DNA from: Flavobacteriales bacterium UBA6770
GTDB taxonomy: Bacteria > Bacteroidota > Bacteroidia > Flavobacteriales_G > Salibacteraceae
Assembly (NCBI GenBank): GCA_905181875.1
Contig: CAJIZH010000003.1
Span: forward strand, 496,001 to 560,000
Reading direction: 5' to 3'
Length of the DNA stretch: 64,000 bases
A program made the position numbers and the translations under genes. Below, piece after piece: positions 25,544 through 34,735 of the stretch. A model generated the notes under the pieces. It did no database searches and had not been told where the DNA came from. It worked only from the letters and a program-made list of their open reading frames with translations. Positions within the stretch are counted from its first letter, which is position 1; the number at the start of each line of letters is the position of its first letter.

Positions 25544-28411
25544 ATGATGAAAAAACTCATTCTATATGGTTTGCTAACCCTTTTAGTTTTTGGCGGTTTT
25601 GCACAAAAAACAGCAACTCTAAAAGGAAAACTTATTGATGCATCAACTAAGGATGTACTTATTGGTGCTACTGTTCTAATCGTTGGGACCTATAATGGGG
25701 CTTCAGTTGATGTAGACGGAAACTTCATAATCAAAAACATAAAGCCTGGTGATTATACCATCAAGTTCACTTATATAGGCTACACGGACAAAGTATTTAA
25801 TGGTATTACACTCAAATCAGGAGAAATACGTGTACTAAATACCAGTCTAGCATTACGATCTACAGTTATGAATGAGGTTGTGATTATAGGAGAGAAAAAC
25901 TTAATTAACTTGGAAGATGCTGCTTCTGAAGTCAATATTTCCTCTGAGGACATCGAACAAATGGCAGTTCGAAATGTGCAAGAAATTATAAATATGCAAG
26001 CAGGAGTTAATCAAACTCCAGATGGAATTAACATCCGTGGCGGAAGGAACTATGAAACGCAATACCTAATTGATGGAATTAGTGCTCAAGATCCTCTTTC
26101 AGGAACTGGTTTTGGAGTAGGTGTACAAAGTTCTTCGGTGTCTGATGTTTCTTTAATAACCGGTGGAGCTGGAGCTGAATTTGGCGGTGGAGCTGCTGGA
26201 GTTATATCTACCAAGATTAAGGAAGGCGGGGAAAAATTTGAAATCGCTGGAAGTTGGCAACGTGACAATCTAGGTGATTGGGACATGGGAAATCCCGATA
26301 ATCCGATTGTGCAGAGTAGAGTTAATGATGGAACGGCATGGAATACTGATATTGTTGACTTAGCGTTAGGTGGTGCTGTACCTTTTACTAAAAAGAAATT
26401 AAGGTTTTTTACTAGTGCAAATATGTTTTTGAGCGATGACTATTATAGAGTCCAAGCTGACCAATTACACAGCTCAATACTTCCAGAAAACGATTCACTT
26501 TTCGCGCCTCGTCAGAACAACAAATATGCTAACACTATTAAATTGAGTTATGAGTTTAAACCAGGAACAAAAATCACTCTTACCAACCAACATAGTGTTG
26601 CAGTAAATCAAAATTCGAGAAGTTTACAAATCGTAGGTTTTGATGCTATTGTTAGTCCCGGCTTGCAATACAAATTTTCTGAAATCCCTGATAATGCAAA
26701 TACTTATACGCACCGATCAAATCTTACTGTTCTTAATTTCCAGCATTATATCAATAACAACTGGAACGTAAAGGTTTCAGGTGGCCGACTTTTCACTAAT
26801 CTTCGTTCTGATGCCAATGGCAGACCTTTTAGATCAGAAACTGTTGATCAGATATATGATGCACAATCCATTGTAACCGATCCTTTACAAACCTTCCAAC
26901 CTGATTCACCAGTAGTTTACATTCTTCCAGGAAACGGTCTCATAAATAATAACGGATTAGCACCGAGATGGCACGACCATTATGTTCAAGAATATACTGG
27001 AAAAGTAAGATTCAGCTACTACCCTAAAAACAAACATCACGAATTTGTATTTGGTTGGGAACATAAAGAGAAAGAATACCAATGGGCGGATGTTTTCAGA
27101 CCTTGGGTAGGCGCTCCAATTCAAATAAATGACACGCTTTCAACTCCATCAATTTCAGTTGGTTCTTCTAGTGAAATTTGGTTAGCAAATCCAACAGAAG
27201 GGGGCTTCTTTATAAGTGACAAAATCAGCTATAAAGGAATTACAGCGACCTTAGGAATGCGTTTTAATTATTGGGCTTATGGTAAACAATTGGATGCCGC
27301 TGTAAATAATCCTAACGTGCCGCTCCAAGAAACTTCTAGAATAGAATACAAAGATCGAAATACAAAACTTTTCGGTAAACAATATCAGTTCCGATTACTT
27401 CCAAAAATCAATGTTTCCTTTCCTGTAACTGATAATAATGTGTTGTACTTTAATTATGGCCACGCTATGCAAATGCCTCATCCTAGATTCATTTACGCCG
27501 GACTCGATCCTGATTATTTAGACCGCTCTCCTCTAGCTACGATTGGTAATCCTGTGATAAAACCAGAAAGTACTGTTAGTTATGAAATAGGACTTAAGTC
27601 TCAAATCACTAAAGATTTAGGCATAACATTCGCCGCATATAACAATGATAAATACGATTATATTGTTTCAGGAAATGCTTCAATTACCGATCAGACCGGG
27701 AAACTGGTTGATCGTAAAATCTATTACAATCAAGATTACGCTAGAATTGTTGGTGTTGAATTAGGCGTAACACAAAGAATTGCGAAATACTTTAGAATCT
27801 TCTTTAATGGATCCTTCCAAGCTGCAAGGGGTAAATCAAATACTGCCCGCGAGAGTGAATTACAAATTATCGAAAAGGGTTTTGTAGACAATACAAAAGA
27901 ACAACCCCTTACATGGGACCGCCCGTGGGATTTAAAATCGGGTGTTATTTTCTATTCAGATACAACTATGAATATCCCAAAAGCTTTTCATCGAATTAGA
28001 ATTTTCGTTGGAATGAATTATAAATCAGGATTCAGGTATACCCCTGTAGAATTAGCTGGAACCAATAATTTTGGGAGACCGCTATACCAATCAGTAAATA
28101 GTAAACCAAATTCAGAATTGGCAAAAGCTTGGTTCTGGACCGATATTAAAATCACCAAAGACTTTGCTTTAGGTAAAGACAAAAACCATGCGCTTTCTAT
28201 GAGTTTTGAAGTAAGAAACTTATTCAATAATCTTAATGCTCAAATTGTAAATCCTGTAACTGGGAATGCTTACAATGAAGGTGATGAAGTTCCTGAAACT
28301 TGGAGAGATCCAAAATACATTGATCCACAAGCAAGTGGAACACCGCCAAACAATCCAGCACGTTGGAAGCCTCCTACACAAGTTTTGTACGGTTTAGCAT
28401 TTAGGTTCTAA
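25544..28411 (+). CDS. TonB-dependent outer-membrane receptor with carboxypeptidase-regulatory-like domain
   Basis: A 955-residue outer-membrane receptor. Signal peptide 1-20; an N-terminal CarboxypepD_reg-like beta-sandwich (about 22-105, ATLKGKLIDASTKDVLIGATV); a plug domain (about 125-230, DGINIRGGRNYETQYLIDGI and GGAGAEFGGGAAGVISTKIKEGG); then a 22-strand-type barrel ending ARWKPPTQVLYGLAFRF. It looks SusC-like in layout, but no SusD partner is present. The next gene's ATG overlaps its stop by one base, so it is coupled to the PorV-like protein. Confidence 0.85.
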   Translation: MMKKLILYGLLTLLVFGGFAQKTATLKGKLIDASTKDVLIGATVLIVGTYNGASVDVDGNFIIKNIKPGDYTIKFTYIGYTDKVFNGITLKSGEIRVLNTSLALRSTVMNEVVIIGEKNLINLEDAASEVNISSEDIEQMAVRNVQEIINMQAGVNQTPDGINIRGGRNYETQYLIDGISAQDPLSGTGFGVGVQSSSVSDVSLITGGAGAEFGGGAAGVISTKIKEGGEKFEIAGSWQRDNLGDWDMGNPDNPIVQSRVNDGTAWNTDIVDLALGGAVPFTKKKLRFFTSANMFLSDDYYRVQADQLHSSILPENDSLFAPRQNNKYANTIKLSYEFKPGTKITLTNQHSVAVNQNSRSLQIVGFDAIVSPGLQYKFSEIPDNANTYTHRSNLTVLNFQHYINNNWNVKVSGGRLFTNLRSDANGRPFRSETVDQIYDAQSIVTDPLQTFQPDSPVVYILPGNGLINNNGLAPRWHDHYVQEYTGKVRFSYYPKNKHHEFVFGWEHKEKEYQWADVFRPWVGAPIQINDTLSTPSISVGSSSEIWLANPTEGGFFISDKISYKGITATLGMRFNYWAYGKQLDAAVNNPNVPLQETSRIEYKDRNTKLFGKQYQFRLLPKINVSFPVTDNNVLYFNYGHAMQMPHPRFIYAGLDPDYLDRSPLATIGNPVIKPESTVSYEIGLKSQITKDLGITFAAYNNDKYDYIVSGNASITDQTGKLVDRKIYYNQDYARIVGVELGVTQRIAKYFRIFFNGSFQAARGKSNTARESELQIIEKGFVDNTKEQPLTWDRPWDLKSGVIFYSDTTMNIPKAFHRIRIFVGMNYKSGFRYTPVELAGTNNFGRPLYQSVNSKPNSELAKAWFWTDIKITKDFALGKDKNHALSMSFEVRNLFNNLNAQIVNPVTGNAYNEGDEVPETWRDPKYIDPQASGTPPNNPARWKPPTQVLYGLAFRF

Positions 28412-29436
28412 TGAAAAAAAGCACCCTATATATCGCCCTTTTTGTTTTGTGTTCATTAAGCACGACGGCTCAGCTATTACCTAATTTAGGTGGTCAAAGA
28501 ACTGGTAGTTCTGCTCTTACCTTTTTAAAAAACGATGGCAGTGCTAGGTCTTTAGGAATGGCTTCAGCAAACCTTACTTTAAAAGGTGATGCTTCTACAG
28601 CATTCACAAACGTTGCTAATATCTCCAGCATTGAATCTTTTTCGCTTGGCATCTCAAATTACTTTGTAGGAGCAGGGATTAATCAATCTTTTCTCGCCGC
28701 AGTTCTTCCTTTTAAAGACAAAAACTCTACTTTTTCTTTAACCGTAAACAGTCTCTCATCTGGAAAGCAAGAAGTACGTACCGAATTTCAACCGAAGGGA
28801 ACTGGAGAATATTTCTACGTTGCAAATACTGCGGTAGGTCTAGGATATGCGTTAGAACTTTCTGACCAATTTGCTTTTGGTATAAAACTAAAGTACATAA
28901 ACGAACAATTAGCGCAATACCAAAACCATACTGTTGGAGCCGACCTCGGTTTTATTTACAATACTGATATCAAAGAATTGAGTTTTGCTGTTGGCGTAAC
29001 TAACTTTGGAGGAAATACCGCTCTAAATGGTGACCACCAAGAACTTAAATTCAACAACAACACTACTCCAACTCCTGAAAAATTTACAATTCCTACAGAA
29101 TTTAAAATAGGAATTAGCGTAGTTCCTTTGGATAAGAACGATCATAAAATCCTTACAGCTATCCAGCTAAATCATCCGAATGATAATAGTGAGAATGTAA
29201 GGATAGGTGGTGAATACAGCTACAAAAACTTATTATATGGACGATTAGGAATTATCCTTGGACGAAAAAATCAACGAATTCCAACCTTAGGTTTAGGAAT
29301 GAAAATGATTGTGAAAAATCACCCAGTAAGGATAAATTATGCATTCCTTCCAACCTCATTTGTAGGCTTGCAGCACTCATTGGGAATTAATTTCCAATTT
29401 TATAAAATGGAAGATAGATCAATAGAAAATGAATAA
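28411..29436 (+). CDS. PorV/PorQ-family outer-membrane protein
   Basis: A 341-residue outer-membrane beta barrel. Signal peptide 1-21 (ending TTAQ). RSLGMASANLTLKGDASTAFTNVANISSIES near residues 47-75 is the N-terminal hatch pattern of the FadL-like PorV/PorQ family. PorV carries T9SS cargo from the translocon to the attachment complex, and PorQ is a related family member. The barrel strands continue to FVGLQHSLGINFQFYKM. In a cluster with three likely T9SS cargo proteins a shuttle role is plausible, but it may be a paralogue with another role. It overlaps its downstream neighbour by 8 bases. Confidence 0.75.
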   Translation: MKKSTLYIALFVLCSLSTTAQLLPNLGGQRTGSSALTFLKNDGSARSLGMASANLTLKGDASTAFTNVANISSIESFSLGISNYFVGAGINQSFLAAVLPFKDKNSTFSLTVNSLSSGKQEVRTEFQPKGTGEYFYVANTAVGLGYALELSDQFAFGIKLKYINEQLAQYQNHTVGADLGFIYNTDIKELSFAVGVTNFGGNTALNGDHQELKFNNNTTPTPEKFTIPTEFKIGISVVPLDKNDHKILTAIQLNHPNDNSENVRIGGEYSYKNLLYGRLGIILGRKNQRIPTLGLGMKMIVKNHPVRINYAFLPTSFVGLQHSLGINFQFYKMEDRSIENE

Positions 29437-30661
29437 ATTCCTAGGTTATATAACATTGATTTTTATAGGTCTATCTGTAATAGGTTGTAATGGTTTTTTT
29501 GGTAAAAAAACAGATTTGGATTTTATCGATAAACCAGTATATCAAGACAGAGACATTGCTTATGTGCCTATTCAACCAGTACTTGATCAATTTATCAAGC
29601 CCAGTCAAGTTCTTGCTGGATTCGATGAGCTAATCTATGTTGTAGACCAAGGAACAAGTGAAATTATTTCTTTTGACGTTTCTGGGAAGGAGTTGGGTCG
29701 CATTGAGATTCCTGGTTTATACAGTATAGCAATGGACAGAGCATTCGATATTTTAGCTATAGGCAGGTTCGATACAATATTTGGTGGTACTGCAGTTAAC
29801 CTAGCATGCGTATATCGTATTAACCAGAAAAATGGTGTACTGCATGGTTTGAGGTTTGCGACATTTAAGCCCGTAATAATTGAAGCTCTTTATGGTAGAG
29901 GAACTTCTGCAACCAAATCCGATGAAGCGATAACCTTTACAGGTATTACTTGCCTTGGAGACAACACCTACTATATAGCTAAGCAAGGACCTAACAAACC
30001 CACGAACAAATTTAATTGTCAAGGAAGTGACAATGATGATGCGGTTTTACAAGTAAGGCCAGACTTGGAAACTGGCGAGCCCGATAAATTTATTTCTCCT
30101 TTGTCCATTACCACTGCAAATGGGACTAACAGTTGTTTTTGGACATTTCCTCAAAGTTTATCTTCTTTAGTTCAACCACCCCAAGCACCGGACATTAGTT
30201 CAAGTCGAGATTTTATTTTTACAAGTATAGATCCAGATCCAGAATATTCACTGAAAGTTAGATATATAGAATATCGGGAAGATCAAGATGGAGTTCAATA
30301 CCTTCAAAAACAATTACCAAATAATGATACTTCGAAAGCTGATGGTTTTTTGTATGAAGCAAATAAATTTAAAAGGCCCATGGGAGTTACAGTTGCTGGG
30401 GACAGAACCAATTACATCTTTGTCATTGATGCAGGAAGTGATTCGCTGTTCCAGTTTAACGCTGAAGGTTATGAAGGGGTTAACCCTCCGCCGTTTTCAA
30501 CAAGCAAAAAGCAAATTTCCGCATCTTTTGGTGGTACTGGAATTGGATTATCTCAGTTCAATAATCCCACCAGTGTTGCTTATTATGATAAAATCGTATA
30601 TGTCGCGGACCAAGGCAATGGACGCGTTCTTAGATTTAAATTAACGACCGATTTCGACTAA
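29429..30661 (+). CDS. NHL/beta-propeller-like lipoprotein
   Basis: A 410-residue lipoprotein with signal MNKFLGYITLIFIGLSVIGCNG (lipobox Cys near residue 20). The mature part has repeated blade-like units: LAGFDELIYVVDQGTSEIISFD near 63-84, NYIFVIDAGSDSLFQFN near 326 and SVAYYDKIVYVADQGNGRVLRFK near 382-404, as in NHL-type propellers. No catalytic motif; a binding or scaffold role is likely. Its stop shares bases with the stop of the convergent hydrolase gene. It is the last gene of the 18.5-30.7 kb cluster. Confidence 0.72.
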   Translation: MNKFLGYITLIFIGLSVIGCNGFFGKKTDLDFIDKPVYQDRDIAYVPIQPVLDQFIKPSQVLAGFDELIYVVDQGTSEIISFDVSGKELGRIEIPGLYSIAMDRAFDILAIGRFDTIFGGTAVNLACVYRINQKNGVLHGLRFATFKPVIIEALYGRGTSATKSDEAITFTGITCLGDNTYYIAKQGPNKPTNKFNCQGSDNDDAVLQVRPDLETGEPDKFISPLSITTANGTNSCFWTFPQSLSSLVQPPQAPDISSSRDFIFTSIDPDPEYSLKVRYIEYREDQDGVQYLQKQLPNNDTSKADGFLYEANKFKRPMGVTVAGDRTNYIFVIDAGSDSLFQFNAEGYEGVNPPPFSTSKKQISASFGGTGIGLSQFNNPTSVAYYDKIVYVADQGNGRVLRFKLTTDFD

Positions 30662-31419
30662 GATTTCAGGAAATCTATAGTTTTTTCTAAAAATTCTATC
30701 GGCTTTTCCGCATGTAACCAATGACCAGCATCTTGAATGGTTTCAAGAGTAGAATTTGGAAACCCCAATTTTATATCCTCGAAATCTTGGTTAGAAATGT
30801 AATTTGAATTTGCACCTCTTATGAATAATGTTTCACCAGCAAATTGAGCATCTAAAGTTGATTCACCAATAAGTTCAATATTGTCCTCAATCGCATCAAG
30901 ATTAAAGCGCAAACCGAGCTTACCTTTTTCCTTCCAATAAATACTTTTCATTAAAAACTGCCTCACACCTATCTCAGGAATAAAAGGCTCCAACGTTTTA
31001 TCAACGTCTCCTCTGCTTTTAAGAATTGAGAAGTCGAGTGATTTAAGTCCGGCAAGAATCTCCTGATGATGGACGGCATACTTCTTTGGAGCAATATCAG
31101 CGACAATCAACTTCTTTATCATTTCCGGATAATTCTGGGCAAACTTCATGGCCGTTTTTCCTCCCATAGAGTGTCCAAGCAGATACACTTCATCTAAACA
31201 TAAATCATCACAAAGCTCGAACACATCACCCACCATTGCTGAGTAATTAAACTCACTCGAATGTTCAGAATGACCATGATTTCTCGCATCAATAATAATA
31301 GTATCAAAACTTTCTGAATAGGTCTTAGCAGGACCTTGCCAGTTATCTAGCATTCCCATTAAACCATGTAATATGAGTAATGGTTCTCCTTCTCCAATAC
31401 GTTTGTAATTCAGTTTCAT
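30658..31419 (-). CDS. Alpha/beta hydrolase (YbfF-like esterase)
   Basis: A 253-residue cytoplasmic alpha/beta hydrolase. It has LHGLMGMLDNWQG (oxyanion region, residues 18-30), LLGHSMGGKTAM (nucleophile Ser in GHSMGG, about residue 87) and DAGHWLHAEKP (catalytic His near 228). The family hydrolyses short acyl esters or thioesters; the substrate is unknown. Its ATG overlaps the stop of pdxJ by 4 bases, so the two form a minus-strand pair. Confidence 0.83.
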   Translation of the reverse strand: MKLNYKRIGEGEPLLILHGLMGMLDNWQGPAKTYSESFDTIIIDARNHGHSEHSSEFNYSAMVGDVFELCDDLCLDEVYLLGHSMGGKTAMKFAQNYPEMIKKLIVADIAPKKYAVHHQEILAGLKSLDFSILKSRGDVDKTLEPFIPEIGVRQFLMKSIYWKEKGKLGLRFNLDAIEDNIELIGESTLDAQFAGETLFIRGANSNYISNQDFEDIKLGFPNSTLETIQDAGHWLHAEKPIEFLEKTIDFLKS

Positions 31420-32135
31420 ACTGGCCGTAATTCTCTTTTGTACATATTTACAATATTTTCTAATCCAAAATAGAGAGCATCACTAACCAAGGCATGACCA
31501 ATTGAAACTTCTAACAATTTTGGAATATTAAGAAAAAAATAACGCAAATTATGAAGGTCTAAATCATGGCCCGCATTTATTCCTAGCCCCAATTCATTGC
31601 AAATAAGAGCTGATTCATAATAAGGTTTTACGGCCACTTCTTTATTGATATTAAATCCAAGAGCAAAAGCTTCGGTATACAATTCTATTCTGTCTGTTCC
31701 TATCTCTTTGGCTGAATTAAGGTACTTTTCCTCAGGATCAATAAAAATAGAAGTTCGCATTCCTTTCTCCTGCAAACCACCAACAACATCTGTGAGCATT
31801 TGTTTGTGGCTAAGAGTATCCCAACCAGCATTTGAGGTTAATACGTCGGGTCCATCAGGAACCAAAGTAACTTGAGTCGGTCTTAATTCATTCACTAAAT
31901 CGAGAAATTGTTTGTTTGGATACCCCTCAATGTTAAATTCTGTAGTATAAATTTCATTGATTTCTATGGCGTCTGCATATCTAATATGCCGTTCATCAGG
32001 TCTGGGATGAATTGTAATTCCCTCAGAACCATATATTTCAATCGATTTTACTGCATCTATTAAATTCGGGACATTCCCTCCACGAGCATTTCGAATAGTC
32101 GCAATTTTATTTACATTCACACTTAGTTTACACAT
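31416..32135 (-). CDS. pdxJ: Pyridoxine 5'-phosphate synthase
   Basis: Condenses 1-deoxyxylulose 5-phosphate with 3-amino-1-hydroxyacetone 1-phosphate, the last ring-forming step of DXP-dependent vitamin B6 synthesis. The 239-residue TIM barrel shows LSVNVNKIATIRNARGG near residue 4, IHPRPDERHIRYADAI near 41, TLVPDGPDVLTSNAGWD near 95, and GINAGHDLDLHNL and VSIGHALVSDALYFGLE toward the end. Full length. Divergent from the CBS gene across a 62-base gap. Confidence 0.95.
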   Translation of the reverse strand: MCKLSVNVNKIATIRNARGGNVPNLIDAVKSIEIYGSEGITIHPRPDERHIRYADAIEINEIYTTEFNIEGYPNKQFLDLVNELRPTQVTLVPDGPDVLTSNAGWDTLSHKQMLTDVVGGLQEKGMRTSIFIDPEEKYLNSAKEIGTDRIELYTEAFALGFNINKEVAVKPYYESALICNELGLGINAGHDLDLHNLRYFFLNIPKLLEVSIGHALVSDALYFGLENIVNMYKRELRPV

Positions 32136-32142
32136 ATATCCA

Positions 32143-32150
32143 TAAATTTG
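32143..32150 (+). promoter_or_regulatory. Candidate -7 box for the CBS gene-nadK pair
   Basis: TAaaTTTG is an exact -7 match in the 62-base gap between divergent pdxJ and the CBS gene, 47 bases before the ATG at 32198. The -33 element is weak. Confidence 0.38.
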
Positions 32151-32197
32151 ATAAAGTAAATTCGCTCCAAAATTAGACTAAGAAATTCGGCAAAGCT

Positions 32198-32860
32198 ATG
32201 CTCGCAAGTGAAATAGTCATAACAGAAATCCCTTCATTGTCAAAATCTGACAGTGTGGCGCAAGCCATTGAGTGGATGGATGAATTTAAAGTGACACAAC
32301 TTGCGGTAATTGAAAACTACAAATACCTTGGATTGATCAATGAAAATTACTTGTTAAACATTGAAGATCCCATTGAACGGATTAGTGAGCATTGCAATTA
32401 TCTTGAACATGTTCATGCCTATGAAAATGAGCATGTCTTTGAAATTATAAAGAAAGTACAAGAGCACCAGTTGAGTCTAGTTCCTATTTTATCTGATAAG
32501 GAATTATTTATAGGCACTATTAGTGTGTTTAATTTGATGGAGGTTATTGCAGAAATGCCCGTAGTAAAAAACCCAGGTGGAATTATTGTTATGGATATGA
32601 ATTCCATAGATTATAGCCTTTCAGAGATTTCTAGAATCGTAGAAAGTAACGATGCCAAAATCTTAGGGTGCTTTATTTCAAGAGCTTACGATAATAAAAC
32701 CATTGAACTTACAATTAAAATTAATAAAATGAACGTTCAAGATGTAATACAAACTTTTGAACGCTTTGGATATGAAATTACCGCGAGCTATGACCAAAGT
32801 GGTAACGATGATGATATGGAAGATCGATACAATAATTTAATGAACTACTTAAATATGTAA
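32198..32860 (+). CDS. CBS-domain protein
   Basis: A 220-residue cytoplasmic protein. Residues about 10-60 (DSVAQAIEWMDEFKVTQLAVIENYKYLGLI) and 75-130 (HVFEIIKKVQEHQLSLVPILSDKELFIGTI) form a CBS pair, a fold that usually binds adenosine nucleotides. The C-terminal third (about 133-200, VMDMNSIDYSLSEISRIVESNDAKILG) looks like an ACT-type regulatory domain. It stops 3 bases before nadK starts, so a link to nucleotide or NAD status is possible but not shown. Confidence 0.82.
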   Translation: MLASEIVITEIPSLSKSDSVAQAIEWMDEFKVTQLAVIENYKYLGLINENYLLNIEDPIERISEHCNYLEHVHAYENEHVFEIIKKVQEHQLSLVPILSDKELFIGTISVFNLMEVIAEMPVVKNPGGIIVMDMNSIDYSLSEISRIVESNDAKILGCFISRAYDNKTIELTIKINKMNVQDVIQTFERFGYEITASYDQSGNDDDMEDRYNNLMNYLNM

Positions 32861-32863
32861 TTC

Positions 32864-33745
32864 ATGAAAAATATAGTCATTTTCGGTAGATTTTTCAAAG
32901 AAGAATATACTCCTCAAATTCAAGATATCTTCACTCAACTGAGTAATAAAGGCTGTCGAATATTATTATTTCAGCCCTTTTACAATTATTTAAAAAACAG
33001 AGTTAACCTTCCCAAAAACATTGAAACATTTACAGATGAAAGTGAATTAACATCAAAGCATGATTTACTCATTAGTATTGGTGGCGATGGAACAATACTA
33101 GAATCTGCAACACTCGTAAAAGACAAAGACATTCCAATACTCGGTATAAATACTGGAAGACTTGGGTTTCTATCTACTACAGTGGTTTCTGAGTTTAAGG
33201 AGGTTTTGGACGACATTTTCAATAAAAACTATTCCGTCGATAAGCGAAGTACCATTGAATTACATACAGAAGAAAACCTTTTTGAGAATACAAATTTTGC
33301 TCTTAACGAGCTTGTTGTGCATAAGAAGGACACTTCTAGTATGATTGGAATTCATGTACTTATTGATGGTGAGTTATTAAACACTTATTGGGCTGATGGA
33401 CTAATCGTGAGTACCCCAACGGGTTCCACAGCCTACTCTCTCAGTTGTGGGGGGCCAATGTTATTTCCTAAAGCTCAAAACTTTGTAATTACACCCGTTG
33501 CACCTCATAACCTTAACAGTAGACCCATCGTTATACCTGATGATAGAGAAGTAACACTTAAAGTTGAAGGAAGAAGTAAGAACTTTCTCGTTTCTTTAGA
33601 CTCCAGAATGGAAACCATGAGTGCTGATACGACGCTAACTGTGCGTAAAGGGAAATTTAGCATCCCCTTACTAAAAACTAAAGATCAATCATTTATTGGA
33701 ACCATTAGGCAAAAGCTCCATTGGGGCTTAGATCATCGAAATTAA
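32864..33745 (+). CDS. nadK: NAD kinase
   Basis: Phosphorylates NAD to NADP with ATP. The 293-residue protein has the GGDG motif (LISIGGDGTILESA, about residue 72), GINTGRLGFLST near 93, NELVVHKKDTSSM near 147 and the substrate loop STPTGSTAYSLSCGGPML near 178. Normal length. It follows the CBS gene by 3 bases in one operon. nadE, the NAD synthetase gene, is also in this window at 46.9 kb. Confidence 0.95.
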   Translation: MKNIVIFGRFFKEEYTPQIQDIFTQLSNKGCRILLFQPFYNYLKNRVNLPKNIETFTDESELTSKHDLLISIGGDGTILESATLVKDKDIPILGINTGRLGFLSTTVVSEFKEVLDDIFNKNYSVDKRSTIELHTEENLFENTNFALNELVVHKKDTSSMIGIHVLIDGELLNTYWADGLIVSTPTGSTAYSLSCGGPMLFPKAQNFVITPVAPHNLNSRPIVIPDDREVTLKVEGRSKNFLVSLDSRMETMSADTTLTVRKGKFSIPLLKTKDQSFIGTIRQKLHWGLDHRN

Positions 33746-33796
33746 TCAACAATCATATGAAGCTTTTTTTTAAGTTAATCCGTCGTTATGAATCTT

Positions 33797-33804
33797 TATA
33801 TTTG
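33797..33804 (+). promoter_or_regulatory. Candidate -7 box for the DUF6089 pair
   Basis: TAtaTTTG is an exact TAnnTTTG match 27 bases before the TTG start at 33831. A weak TT-containing -33 region lies about 20 bases upstream. The 85-base gap after nadK has no clear terminator. Confidence 0.4.
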
Positions 33805-33830
33805 TAAATGAGAACGACAAAATTGACATC

Positions 33831-34724
33831 TTGAAAAAACTAATTTTACTAATAAGTCTGTCCACCTTGGTTCTTCCAAGTTATGGTCAACGTTGGAAGG
33901 AATATCGTCAAGAGGTTATAGGCTCTGTTGGCCCTAATTTTTTATTAGGAGATGTGGGAGGAGCAGTTGACAATCCGACTAACACAATCCGTGATATTAA
34001 TTTTAAAGCAACTAGCTTTTCAGCAGGTGGTGGTTATAATTATTTCATTAGACAAGATATGTCTGTTGTTGGTCAACTCACTTATAATAAGCTTACAGCA
34101 AAGGACGAATTTGCAGCAAATGAGGCTAGAAAAAATAGAAATTTTGATATTAAGACTCACTTAGTGGAGGTTGCTGTTCAATACCGATACTATTTCGTGA
34201 AGGACAAATTCGGGCACTCATTTAAATTGAGAGGAGCTAGTTCAATGTTCTTCTCTCAAATTTCTGCTTATGCAGCTATTGGATTAGCAGGAATCTACTT
34301 TAACCCTACAGGTAAATACTCAGACAATAAGTATTACTCTTTGCAACCTTTAGGAACAGAAGGACAGGGTCTAGTGGGAGAGTCGGGAAAATATAAAACG
34401 ATAGGCCTTGCTATACCAATTTCCTTAGGAGCAAGATATTCATTGGGAAAACGCTGGAGCATCGGAGCTGAATTGTGTATTAGAAAAACATTCACTGATT
34501 ATATTGACGATGTAAGCACTGTTTATTATGACAATACTGCCATTGAGACAGCTTATGGCGAAAAAGCCAGTTTTTTTGCTGATCCAAACGATGGCACTCA
34601 GCCAAGTTGGACTGTTGCTGGAGAGCGAAGAGGGGGAGACGGACTAAAAGACTTCTATGGTACAGTTCTGTTCTCAGTAAATTATAAGATTCTTAAAGGA
34701 AACTCGTTTAAGCCTCGATTCTAA
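33831..34724 (+). CDS. DUF6089 outer-membrane beta-barrel protein, first copy
   Basis: A 297-residue exported protein of the DUF6089 type. The TTG start gives MKKLILLISLSTLVLPSYGQ, a clean signal peptide ending at about residue 19. The mature part is an eight-strand-like barrel with alternating hydrophobic strands; GSVGPNFLLGDVGG near 31 and IRKTFTDYIDDVSTVYYD near 222 are shared with the next gene. Its function is unknown. In Bacteroidota such genes often lie just before uppS and bamA, as here. It is followed 11 bases later by a paralogue. Confidence 0.78.
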   Translation: MKKLILLISLSTLVLPSYGQRWKEYRQEVIGSVGPNFLLGDVGGAVDNPTNTIRDINFKATSFSAGGGYNYFIRQDMSVVGQLTYNKLTAKDEFAANEARKNRNFDIKTHLVEVAVQYRYYFVKDKFGHSFKLRGASSMFFSQISAYAAIGLAGIYFNPTGKYSDNKYYSLQPLGTEGQGLVGESGKYKTIGLAIPISLGARYSLGKRWSIGAELCIRKTFTDYIDDVSTVYYDNTAIETAYGEKASFFADPNDGTQPSWTVAGERRGGDGLKDFYGTVLFSVNYKILKGNSFKPRF

Positions 34725-34735
34725 AATTAAGGGAC

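Noticed and set aside
25544-30661. Polysaccharide utilisation locus
   Set aside because: There is no SusD-like gene, glycoside hydrolase or polysaccharide lyase; only the receptor resembles SusC.
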